A model generated the notes under the pieces. It was not told where the DNA came from, did no database searches, and worked only from the letters and a program-made list of their open reading frames with translations. Both the position numbers and the translations under genes were made by a program. Shown here piece after piece: positions 42,742 to 51,050 of a DNA stretch of 64,000 nt. Position 1 is the first letter of the stretch; each line of letters starts with the position of its first letter. Origin of the DNA: CAWKEY01 sp963848675. GTDB taxonomy: Bacteria > Pseudomonadota > Gammaproteobacteria > Methylococcales > Methylomonadaceae. The stretch is from positions 1-64,000 of the forward strand of contig CAWKEY010000015.1 in assembly GCA_963848675.1 (NCBI GenBank), given 5' to 3'.

Positions 42742-44208
42742 TTGAGTCTGGACTACGCTACCCTCGACGTGCTGCGTCAAAATCATCCGGCCTGGCGACT
42801 GTTAATGGCGGATCATGCGCCGTTGGTTGCGAGTTTTCTGCAGCGTGTGTTCATTGAGCCCAACGTGCGCGAGATGGCGCAGGCCGATTTGGCCGAGACG
42901 CTGGAAGACGAGTTGTTTGCCCTGCGTGAACGCTTGGGCGCGGAAGCATTTCCCAAATCAGCGCTTGATTACCTCAACGATTGGGCTGGCGCCGACAAGG
43001 GCTGGCTGCGCAAGTTTTACCGCCAAGGTTCGGACGAAGCGCATTTTGACTTGACGGCCTCCACCGAGAAGGCAATTAACTGGCTGGGGACACTGACCGC
43101 ACGTAGTTTTGTCGGTACCGAATCGCGCTTGCTTACGCTGTTCGAGCTGCTCAAACAGATGAGTTCGGGTAGCGAGACTGATCCCAAGCTGCGCATTGCC
43201 GAGCTGCACAAACGGCGCGACGAAATCGATGCCGAGATCGCCTGCATTGCGGCGGGTGACATGCCTTTGCTGGATGACACGGCACTTAAAGACCGCTTTC
43301 AACAATTCATGCAATTAGCGCGCGAGTTGCTCGGCGATTTTCGCGAGGTGGAGCATAACTTCCGCGGGCTGGATCGACGGGTACGGGAACGCATCGCCCT
43401 GTGGGAAGGCTCCAGTTCAAAAGGTAAAGGCGCGCTGCTTGAAGAAATTATGGGCGAACGCGATGTCATTGCCGACTCCGACCAGGGCAAAAGCTTTCGT
43501 GCCTTTTGGGATTTTCTGATGTCCAGCAGCCGGCAGGAAGAGCTCTCGGGTTTGCTTGCCCAGGTACTGGCCCTGCCTGCTGTCGCCGAACTCAATCCCG
43601 ATGCGCGCACACGCCGCGTCCATTACGACTGGCTGGAAGCCGGAGAGCATACGCAGCGCACAGTGGCGCAGCTTTCGCAGCAATTGCGGCGTTTTCTGGA
43701 TGATCAGGCCTGGCTGGAGAATCGCCGTATCATGGAAATTCTGCACGGCATCGAAGCCAAAGCGCTGGCATTAAGAGCTTGTCCACCGCCGGGAGATTTA
43801 ATGAGCATTGCCGATACGGCAGCAGACATCGAGCTGCCGATAGAGCGGCCGCTGTACACGCCTGCCAGTAAACCATTGATTGCCGATATTGAGCTGGAAT
43901 CAGGCGATGTCGCGCTGGATGCGACTGCGCTATATTCCCAGGTGGTGATTGATAGCGCACAATTGGCCAGGCATATCCGTCACACCTTGCAGGATTGTTC
44001 GCAAGTTACCCTGCGAGAACTATGCGATAGGCAGCCGCTGCAGCACGGCCTGGCAGAGCTGGTGGCCTACCTGCAACTCGCCGGCGAACCTTTCAAGGCA
44101 GTAGTCGATGAAAATGTGTGTGAAACCATCGTCTGGCACCGGAAAGAGCCGGACGGCCGGAAATATGTCAAGCAGGCGCATTTGCCGCGCGTGATTTTTG
44201 TGAGATGA
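42742..44208 (+). CDS. jetA: Wadjet defence protein JetA (DUF3375)
   Basis: 488 residues, DUF3375 family, the kleisin-like JetA (MukF/MksF-like) of type I Wadjet. Winged-helix start (YATLDVLRQNHPAWRLLMADHAPLVASFL), FDLTASTEKAINWL, and the middle DFREVEHNFRGLDRRVRERI. JetA bridges the SMC-like JetC dimer. TTG 42742 is the start, with GGGAAC upstream. The stop overlaps the jetB ATG (ATGA), the first of three such couplings in the operon. Confidence 0.92.
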   Translation: MSLDYATLDVLRQNHPAWRLLMADHAPLVASFLQRVFIEPNVREMAQADLAETLEDELFALRERLGAEAFPKSALDYLNDWAGADKGWLRKFYRQGSDEAHFDLTASTEKAINWLGTLTARSFVGTESRLLTLFELLKQMSSGSETDPKLRIAELHKRRDEIDAEIACIAAGDMPLLDDTALKDRFQQFMQLARELLGDFREVEHNFRGLDRRVRERIALWEGSSSKGKGALLEEIMGERDVIADSDQGKSFRAFWDFLMSSSRQEELSGLLAQVLALPAVAELNPDARTRRVHYDWLEAGEHTQRTVAQLSQQLRRFLDDQAWLENRRIMEILHGIEAKALALRACPPPGDLMSIADTAADIELPIERPLYTPASKPLIADIELESGDVALDATALYSQVVIDSAQLARHIRHTLQDCSQVTLRELCDRQPLQHGLAELVAYLQLAGEPFKAVVDENVCETIVWHRKEPDGRKYVKQAHLPRVIFVR

Positions 44209-44849
44209 GGATGGCAGAACCCATACTTGAAAGCACTGCGGCACCGGCTGATTTATCAGCCTTGATCATTTTTTTGCTGAAAGGCGTGATCTATCAAGAA
44301 GCCGATGCCAAGGTTTGGAACGCCTTGCTCAACCTGCAAGCCCGGGTGCGCGACTACGTGGCGGTGCTGGGGCTGGAACTGGTGCTGGACGAGTCAGAAG
44401 GCTATGCCTTTTTGCGCTCGCGGCCGGAAAGCGAAGACGATTCCGCAAAACTTCCGCGCCTGGTGGCAAGACGGCCGTTGTCGTTTCCAGTGAGTTTGCT
44501 GCTGGCACTGCTGCGCAAGAAACTGGCCGAATTCGACGCGAGCGAAGGAGATACCCGTCTGGTGCTTACGCGCGATGAAATGGTGGAGCTGATTCGCGTG
44601 TTTTTGCCCGAAACCAGTAATGAGGCCCGCTTGATTGACCAGATTGAAACCCATTTAAACAAGATTGTGGAGTTAGGCTTTCTCAGACGGCTGAAAACAA
44701 GCATTACGCCGCAACCGGGGCAGGCAGCGGTATTCGAGGTGCGGCGCATCCTCAAGGCCTTTGTCGATGCACACTGGCTGGCAGATTTCGATGCCCAACT
44801 GGCGGCGTATCAGGCACACCTCGGCGCAGGTGCAACAGACGATGAGTGA
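44205..44849 (+). CDS. jetB: Wadjet defence protein JetB (DUF4194)
   Basis: 214 residues, DUF4194 family, equivalent to MukE/MksE: LIIFLLKGVIYQEADAKVWNALLNLQARVRDYVAVLGLELVLDESEGYAFLRSR and VSLLLALLRKKLAEFDASEGDTRLVL. It binds the kleisin JetA. The start ATG 44205 overlaps jetA; a second ATG lies at 44211. The stop overlaps jetC by 8 bases. Confidence 0.92.
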   Translation: MRMAEPILESTAAPADLSALIIFLLKGVIYQEADAKVWNALLNLQARVRDYVAVLGLELVLDESEGYAFLRSRPESEDDSAKLPRLVARRPLSFPVSLLLALLRKKLAEFDASEGDTRLVLTRDEMVELIRVFLPETSNEARLIDQIETHLNKIVELGFLRRLKTSITPQPGQAAVFEVRRILKAFVDAHWLADFDAQLAAYQAHLGAGATDDE

Positions 44850-47800
44850 AATGCAACTGGGCCTGGATTTTGTCGACGATGATGCGCTGTCAGGTTTTCG
44901 TTTGCATCGGCTGGAAGTGTTCAACTGGGGCACTTTCGATGGCCGCATCTGGGTGCTGAATCCGAACGGCAACAATGCCTTGCTCACCGGCGATATCGGC
45001 TCGGGCAAGTCGACGCTGGTGGATGCGGTGACCACGCTACTGCTCCCGGCCAATCGAATCACATACAACAAAGCGGCGGGTGCCGATACGGCAGAGCGTA
45101 ACTTGCGTTCCTATGTGCTCGGGCATTACAAATCCGAACGCAACGAAGTCAGCGGCACCGCCAGGCCGGTGGCACTCCGGGATCACAACAACTATACGGT
45201 GATACTGGGTGTTTTTCATAACGCCGGCTACGATCAAACGGTAACGCTTGCTCAGGTGTTCTGGATGAAGGATGCACAAGGCCAGCCGGCACGCTTCTTC
45301 GTCGGTGCGGAACGTGATTTATCGATTGCAACGGACTTTGCGCAGTTCGGTTCCGACCTTAGCGCCTTGCGCAAAAAATTAAAGCTTGCCGGCGCCGACT
45401 TGTTCGACAGTTTTCCGCCCTACGGCGCCTGGTTTCGCCGCCGCTTTGGCATTGAAAACGAACAGGCATTAGACCTGTTTTATCGAGCCATTTCGATGAA
45501 GGAGATTAAAAGCATTACCGGGTTCGTGCGCAGCCACATGCTCGAACCTTTTGACATCGCTCCGCGTATCAATGCCTTGATTGCTCACTTCGATGATTTG
45601 AACCGGGCGCATGAGGCCGTCCTGAAAGCCAAGCGACAAGTGGAGCTGCTGTCGCCGCTGGTTGCCGACTGTCAACGCCATTCATCGCTAATCACGCAAG
45701 TAGACGAGCTGCGCGCCTGCCGGGAAGCGTTGAAAGCCTATTTTGCCGGGTTAAAACGGACGTTGCTGGCAAAGCGTCTGGATGGGCTGAACGAAGATAT
45801 GACGCGGCAAAACGCGCAGGTGGATCGACTGGACGAACGCAAACAGCAGCAACAGCGTGAGGAACGCGAACTGCGGCGCAGCATCGCCGAAAACGGCGGT
45901 GACCGTATCGCCCGTATTGGTGAAGACATCCTCCACCATGAAGATGAACTGAAGCGGCGCAAACACAAGGCCGAACGCCATGAGCAATTGTTGCATGCAC
46001 TGGGGTTGAGCCCGCCGGAAGATGGCGATGCATTTTTGGCCCAGCAGCGGCAATTTGCCGAATTGTTGCAAAAAGCGGAAGCTCGGGAAGCCGAATTGCA
46101 AAACCAACAGAACGAGACTGCAGTGGCGTTTGCCCAAGACCGCGAGCAACACCGGATCCTGCAAGCCGAGATCGACAGCCTGAAAGCGCGGCGCAGCAAT
46201 ATCGATGCCCAGCAAATCGCTCTGCGCCGGGCTTTATGTCAAGCATTGACCTTATCTGAAGACGAGATGCCGTTTGCAGGCGAGCTGATTCAGGTGCGCG
46301 AAGAAGAACGCGACTGGGAAGGGGCGGTGGAGCGCATGTTGCGCAACTTCGGTTTGTCGCTGCTGGTACCGGATGCCCATTATGCAGCGGTAGCCGAATG
46401 GGTCGATCGCACCCATCTCAAGGGACGGCTCGTGTATTTTCGGGTGCGTTCGGGTAACCGCGCCGAATTACCCAATCTTCATCGCGATTCACTGGCGTAC
46501 AAATTAGCGATTAAACGTGACTCGGCATTTTACGAGTGGCTGGAACGGGAAATCGCCCATCGCTTCGATGTGGCTTGTTGCGCAAATCAGGAACAATTCC
46601 GCCGCGAAACCAAAGCCATTACCCGCGCCGGTCAAATCAAGGCGCCCGGCGAACGCCACGAGAAAGACGACCGTCATCGGCTCGACGATCGTAGCCGCTA
46701 TGTGTTGGGCTGGACCAATACCGAAAAAATAGCGGCGCTGGAAAGTGACGCCAGACGATTGGAAACCGAATTAGCCGAATTGGGCAGCCGTCTCGCCGGC
46801 CTCGAGCATTCGCAAAAAGCCGTCAAAGCCCAATTGGACACGTTGTCCAAACTGGATGAATACCGCGATTTTCGCGAACTCGATTGGCGGCCACTGGCGA
46901 CCGGAATAGCTCGTTTACACGAGGAAAAACGGCAGTTGGAATCGGCCTCCGATTTGCTTAAAGAACTCACTGAGCGATTGAATCGTGTGGTACAAGCGCT
47001 GGCAGATACGGAGCGACAGCTCGAAGAGCATAAAGACAAGCGCTCCAAGACCGAGCAAAAGAAAACCGATGCTGAGGCCTTGCTGCAGCAAATTCAGGCT
47101 GTGCTCGACGATCCCGTCAATGCGATCCACGCGATCCACTTAGAACGCCTGGAATCCATGCGCGGCGAGGCCTTGGGCGAGCATCAACTGACGGTGGAAT
47201 CCTGCGACAACCGCGAACGCGACTTGCGCGATTGGTTGCAGGATCGGATAGACCAGGAAGATCAGCGTCTCAAGCGGCTGCGCGACAAGATCATTGATGC
47301 GATGCGCAGTTACTGCTCGGCTTTCCCGCTCGATACACAAGAAGTCGATGTCGCCATCGAAGCGGCGACCGAATACCAGAGCATGCTTGAAAAGCTGCAA
47401 GCCGATGATTTGCCGCGTTTCGAAGTCCGCTTTAAGGAATTACTGAACGAGAACACCATCCGCGAGGTGGCTAACTTTCAGTCGCAGCTGGCCCGGGAGC
47501 GCGAAACCATCAAGGAACGCATCGATCGCATCAACGACTCGCTGACCCAGATCGATTACAACCCCGGCCGTTATATCCTGCTGGAAGTTCAGCCGGCGCC
47601 GGATGCCGACATCCGCGATTTCCAGTCCGAACTGCGCGCCTGTACCGAAGGCACGCTGACTGGTTCCGAAGATGCGCAATACTCGGAGAGCAAATTTCTG
47701 CAAGTCAAACACATCATCGAACGTTTGCGCGGACGCGAGGGACTATCCGATCAGGATAAGCGCTGGCGAGACAAAGTCACCGATGTGCGCAACTGGTTTA

Positions 47801-48213
47801 GCTTCGGTGCCAGCGAGCGCTGGCGCGAAGACCACAGCGAACACGAACATTACTCGGATTCTGGCGGCAAGTCGGGCGGTCAAAAAGAGAAGCTGGCCTA
47901 CACGATTTTAGCTGCCAGCCTGGCTTACCAGTTTGGTCTGGAATGGGGCGCGGTGCGGTCGCGCTCGTTTCGTTTTGTAGTCATCGACGAGGCTTTTGGT
48001 CGAGGTTCAGACGAGTCGGCCCAGTATGGGCTGAAGCTGTTTCAGCGCTTGAACCTGCAATTGCTGATTGTTACGCCGCTGCAGAAAATCCATATCATCG
48101 AGCCTTTCGTCTCCAGCGTGGGCTTTGTCCATAACGAAAATGGCAAAGAGTCCAAACTGCGTAATCTATCGATAGAGGAGTACAGCGCCGAAAAGGCGAG
48201 GCTGGTGTTATGA
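44842..48213 (+). CDS. jetC: Wadjet defence protein JetC (SMC/MukB-like ATPase)
   Basis: 1123 residues from ATG 44842. SMC-like ATPase with the Walker A loop TGDIGSGKSTLVDAV near the N-terminus, two long coiled-coil arms (about 270-450 and 610-830) around a hinge, a signature SDSGGKSGGQKEKLAY and Walker B FVVIDEAFGRGSDESAQYGL at the C-terminus. JetC drives loop extrusion along closed circular DNA. The jetB stop lies inside its first codons, and its own stop overlaps jetD (ATGA). Motifs are intact. Confidence 0.94.
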   Translation: MSEMQLGLDFVDDDALSGFRLHRLEVFNWGTFDGRIWVLNPNGNNALLTGDIGSGKSTLVDAVTTLLLPANRITYNKAAGADTAERNLRSYVLGHYKSERNEVSGTARPVALRDHNNYTVILGVFHNAGYDQTVTLAQVFWMKDAQGQPARFFVGAERDLSIATDFAQFGSDLSALRKKLKLAGADLFDSFPPYGAWFRRRFGIENEQALDLFYRAISMKEIKSITGFVRSHMLEPFDIAPRINALIAHFDDLNRAHEAVLKAKRQVELLSPLVADCQRHSSLITQVDELRACREALKAYFAGLKRTLLAKRLDGLNEDMTRQNAQVDRLDERKQQQQREERELRRSIAENGGDRIARIGEDILHHEDELKRRKHKAERHEQLLHALGLSPPEDGDAFLAQQRQFAELLQKAEAREAELQNQQNETAVAFAQDREQHRILQAEIDSLKARRSNIDAQQIALRRALCQALTLSEDEMPFAGELIQVREEERDWEGAVERMLRNFGLSLLVPDAHYAAVAEWVDRTHLKGRLVYFRVRSGNRAELPNLHRDSLAYKLAIKRDSAFYEWLEREIAHRFDVACCANQEQFRRETKAITRAGQIKAPGERHEKDDRHRLDDRSRYVLGWTNTEKIAALESDARRLETELAELGSRLAGLEHSQKAVKAQLDTLSKLDEYRDFRELDWRPLATGIARLHEEKRQLESASDLLKELTERLNRVVQALADTERQLEEHKDKRSKTEQKKTDAEALLQQIQAVLDDPVNAIHAIHLERLESMRGEALGEHQLTVESCDNRERDLRDWLQDRIDQEDQRLKRLRDKIIDAMRSYCSAFPLDTQEVDVAIEAATEYQSMLEKLQADDLPRFEVRFKELLNENTIREVANFQSQLARERETIKERIDRINDSLTQIDYNPGRYILLEVQPAPDADIRDFQSELRACTEGTLTGSEDAQYSESKFLQVKHIIERLRGREGLSDQDKRWRDKVTDVRNWFSFGASERWREDHSEHEHYSDSGGKSGGQKEKLAYTILAASLAYQFGLEWGAVRSRSFRFVVIDEAFGRGSDESAQYGLKLFQRLNLQLLIVTPLQKIHIIEPFVSSVGFVHNENGKESKLRNLSIEEYSAEKARLVL

Positions 48214-49409
48214 ACTGGACCAGGCCGGCCGGCTTGCGCGCCCAGGTACAAAAGCTGTGGGATCGGGGGGAACTGCTGGCTAGTCTTATCAGTGGCCAGT
48301 CGTTATTCCCGAGACGATTGGTGTTTAAGGCGCCTACGGCTGCCGAGATGTCCAGCCGATTTGACGAAGTGCGCGCCTGGATCAGTGAAATTCGGCAGAT
48401 GCCGCATTGCCGGGTGCAGATGCGCGAATTCAAACACCACCTGTTCGGTACAAACACGATACCCCACGAGGCCTGGGTCGAGTCTTTTGAAGAGGCCTTG
48501 GCGTTGATTGGCAAGCAGCGGGATGCCGCTCGTTTTGGTTCGCTAATTGACTTAACCGGGCAGCGCCAACCGCAACTATTGAACTGGCTGGCGAAGCGTC
48601 CGCTGCGTGGGCTGGAACTGGCCAATGACTGGCGCCGCTTGTTAGGCATTGTGGCCTGGCTGTTAAACCATCCGCGACCCGGCGTGTATCTCCGGCAGGT
48701 GGATATTCCCGGCGTACACAGCAAGTTCATCGAAAGCTATCGCGGTGTGTTGATTGAGTTGCTGGATGCCGTGTTACCTGCAGAGAGCATTGATCCGGCA
48801 GCCGTTGGCGTGAGTCAATTCGCTCAGCGTTATGGATTTCTCGACAAGCCGGTGCGCATCCGCTTCCGTATTCTCGATGCTGAGCACGCCCTGTTGCCGG
48901 GCAATCGTCTGCAGGACATCACGCTCGATGCCGAAAGTTTTGCCCGGCTAGATGCATCGGTCTCACGCGTTTTCATTACCGAAAACGAGATCAACTTCCT
49001 GGCCTTTCCGCAGGTAGAAGACAGTCTGGTGATTTTCGGTGCGGGTTACGGTTTCGAGATGTTCCGCAAAGCCGAATGGCTTTCGCGTTGCAGCATGCAT
49101 TATTGGGGTGATATTGACACCCACGGCTTCGCGATTCTCAATCAGCTCCGCAGCCAGTTCGATCATGTCGAATCGTTTTTAATGGATCGCAACACTTTAT
49201 TGGCGTTTGAAACACTCTGGGGCGAGGAAGAGAAACAGACAGTTCGCGATTTGCCCATGTTGACTGCAGAGGAAAGTGCGCTTTACGATGATTTGCGAGA
49301 TAACCGGATACGCAAGAACCTGCGGCTTGAGCAGGAAACAATCGGCTACGGCTGGGTCGAGTCCGCGCTATTGGCGCTCGTGCCCGTTCAACCAACAAAC
49401 CGCAGTTAG
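48210..49409 (+). CDS. jetD: Wadjet defence nuclease JetD (TOPRIM)
   Basis: 399 residues. DUF3322/DUF2220 protein with a TOPRIM-type active site: FITENEINFLAF (Glu) and YWGDIDTHGFAILNQL (DxD). JetD cleaves circular DNA once JetABC has extruded it, which gives protection against plasmids. The last codons, NRS-stop (AACCGCAGTTAG), lie inside the MITE-like repeat at 49398, so the repeat supplies the stop codon and the natural C-terminus may be slightly altered. Confidence 0.93.
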   Translation: MNWTRPAGLRAQVQKLWDRGELLASLISGQSLFPRRLVFKAPTAAEMSSRFDEVRAWISEIRQMPHCRVQMREFKHHLFGTNTIPHEAWVESFEEALALIGKQRDAARFGSLIDLTGQRQPQLLNWLAKRPLRGLELANDWRRLLGIVAWLLNHPRPGVYLRQVDIPGVHSKFIESYRGVLIELLDAVLPAESIDPAAVGVSQFAQRYGFLDKPVRIRFRILDAEHALLPGNRLQDITLDAESFARLDASVSRVFITENEINFLAFPQVEDSLVIFGAGYGFEMFRKAEWLSRCSMHYWGDIDTHGFAILNQLRSQFDHVESFLMDRNTLLAFETLWGEEEKQTVRDLPMLTAEESALYDDLRDNRIRKNLRLEQETIGYGWVESALLALVPVQPTNRS

Positions 49410-49648
49410 TCCACGAAAAGCACGAAAGAGACAGAAGAAATCAGAAGGGTGTATTGATTTAGCTATTCAGCGGCATATGTCATTCCCGGCAGAGCGAGGA
49501 ATCTTGAGGCCTGTACTCTTGCCCCAGCGCTTAAGATTTCTCCCGTTGGTCGAAATGACAGTACAATCCAGCACCTTGCGAAAATCGCTGAATAGATACC
49601 AATTCGGTATCTCTTGAGAAATTTTCGTGCTTTTTGTGGTTTCGTGGA
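49398..49648. repeat. MITE-like repeat, copy 2, with nested palindromes
   Basis: Left arm AACCGCAGTTAG plus TCCACGAAAAGCACGAAA, right arm TTTCGTGC … TTTCGTGGA (49623-49648). Inside, CTATTCAGCG (49463-49472) and its inverse CGCTGAATAG (49585-49594) enclose another palindrome starting TGTCATTCC at 49478 and ending GAAATGACA at 49560. The centre differs from copy 1 at 29429, so the arms are the shared unit. Confidence 0.7.
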
Positions 49649-49673
49649 TGAAATTATTTTCAGGGGTAAACAA

Positions 49674-51050
49674 ATGTTAAGACTATTTCATACCGCAGAC
49701 TGGCATCTGGGACATCATCTACATGGCGTATCGAGGCATTTGGAACATCAGCAGTTTCTGGATTGGTTATTGGATGAATTGCAAAATAAACAGGCCGACG
49801 CGCTGATTGTTGCCGGTGATATTTTTGATTCGGCAAATCCCTCTTCTGCCGCGCTGTCGCAGCTTTACGGTTTTCTGGTTAAAGCCAAGCTGCAGCAGCC
49901 GCAGCTTGATATTGTGCTGATCGGCGGCAATCACGATTCTGCGTCACGGCTGGATGCGCCGTCGCCCATTCTCAATGCCCTGGGCGTGACTGTGGTCGGC
50001 GGCTTGCCGCTGGACGAGCGGGGCAGCATTGCTTGGCAGCGTTTGTTGGTGCCGCTGACCAATGCGGCGGGCGAGATTGAAGCGTGGTGCGGCGCCATGC
50101 CGTTTTTGCGTAATGCCGATTTGCCGGCCGCCAGGGATGGTGGCCGAGACTGCTCCCGGCAGTCCTCGGCATCCCCTCCTTCCATGGAGGTCAGAAGTGT
50201 CGCAATCGGTAGGGAGCCGATGCGACCGACTCCCAGGGAGTGTGCAAATTCTACAGAACAGCCAGGCGAGCAAGACCAGGATCCCTTAATCGCCGGCATG
50301 AAAGCGCGGTATGCGGAATTGTTTGCACAGCTGGAACAACAGGCGGGCAATGATGCAAGTCTGATTTTGACGGGGCATTGTTATATGGTCAATGGTGCGG
50401 TGTCTGACTTAAGCGAACGCAAAATATTGGGTGGCAACCAGCATGCGCTGCCGGTTGAATTGTTTCCTGAGAATATTGCTTATGTGGCCTTGGGACATTT
50501 GCATTTGGCGCAGCGGGTCGGTGTGCATGAGCATATTCGTTACAGCGGATCGCCGATTCCGCTGTCGTTTGATGAAACTAATTATTTACATCAGGTTCTT
50601 CAAGTTGATGTCCGGATAGGTCAGCCCGTTGCACCCGCCGTCATCAAAATCCCCCGCAGCGTTCAATTACTCAGAGTCCCCAACGGCAAAGACTTCGCCG
50701 CATTGTCAGAGGTGATAGGGCAATTGGAAAACCTGACCCTCGACGATTTGCCGCTAGAACAAAGACCGCTGCTTGAATTGAGAATCAGGCTGGAAAAACC
50801 TGAGCCCGGTTTGCGTCAGCAAATTGAGGGCATCATCGCCAAACTGCCGGTGCGTTTATTGAAAATATCCACGGCTTACAGTGGCAGCGACAGCAGTCTG
50901 GCGGATATAAATATCGAAGAACGCCTGGAAGAACTGCAACCGCTGGATGTTTTCCAGCGCTGCTATCAAAACAAATATGACCAGGATGCGCCCGAAGCTA
51001 TAAATGCATTGTTTAACGAGTTGGTTGAAAGCCTGCAAGGAGCAGAATAA
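49674..51050 (+). CDS. sbcD: exonuclease subunit SbcD, with in-frame hairpin insert
   Basis: 458 residues from ATG 49674 (upstream in-frame sequence is repeat). Mre11-type nuclease: FHTADWHLGH (DxH), VAGDIFDSANPSS (GD), IGGNHDS (GNHD), LTGHCYMVNG and ALGHLHLAQRV (GHLH). SbcCD cuts DNA hairpins and protein-blocked ends. Between ADLPA and DPLIAG about 40 low-complexity residues (RDGGRDCSRQSSASPP…) are encoded by four tandem hairpins. Flanking motifs are intact. The stop shares a base with sbcC (TAATG). Confidence 0.93.
   Translation: MLRLFHTADWHLGHHLHGVSRHLEHQQFLDWLLDELQNKQADALIVAGDIFDSANPSSAALSQLYGFLVKAKLQQPQLDIVLIGGNHDSASRLDAPSPILNALGVTVVGGLPLDERGSIAWQRLLVPLTNAAGEIEAWCGAMPFLRNADLPAARDGGRDCSRQSSASPPSMEVRSVAIGREPMRPTPRECANSTEQPGEQDQDPLIAGMKARYAELFAQLEQQAGNDASLILTGHCYMVNGAVSDLSERKILGGNQHALPVELFPENIAYVALGHLHLAQRVGVHEHIRYSGSPIPLSFDETNYLHQVLQVDVRIGQPVAPAVIKIPRSVQLLRVPNGKDFAALSEVIGQLENLTLDDLPLEQRPLLELRIRLEKPEPGLRQQIEGIIAKLPVRLLKISTAYSGSDSSLADINIEERLEELQPLDVFQRCYQNKYDQDAPEAINALFNELVESLQGAE
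50143..50241 (+). repeat. four-hairpin palindromic insert inside sbcD
   Basis: Hairpins: GCCGAGACTGC (50143) with GCAGTCCTCGGC to 50170; CCTCC (50175) with GGAGG to 50190; TCGCAATCGG (50200) with CCGATGCGA to 50225; ACTCCC (50229) with GGGAGT to 50241. The reverse complement of its middle part matches the insert in sbcC at 53152-53197. Open in frame. Confidence 0.75.
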
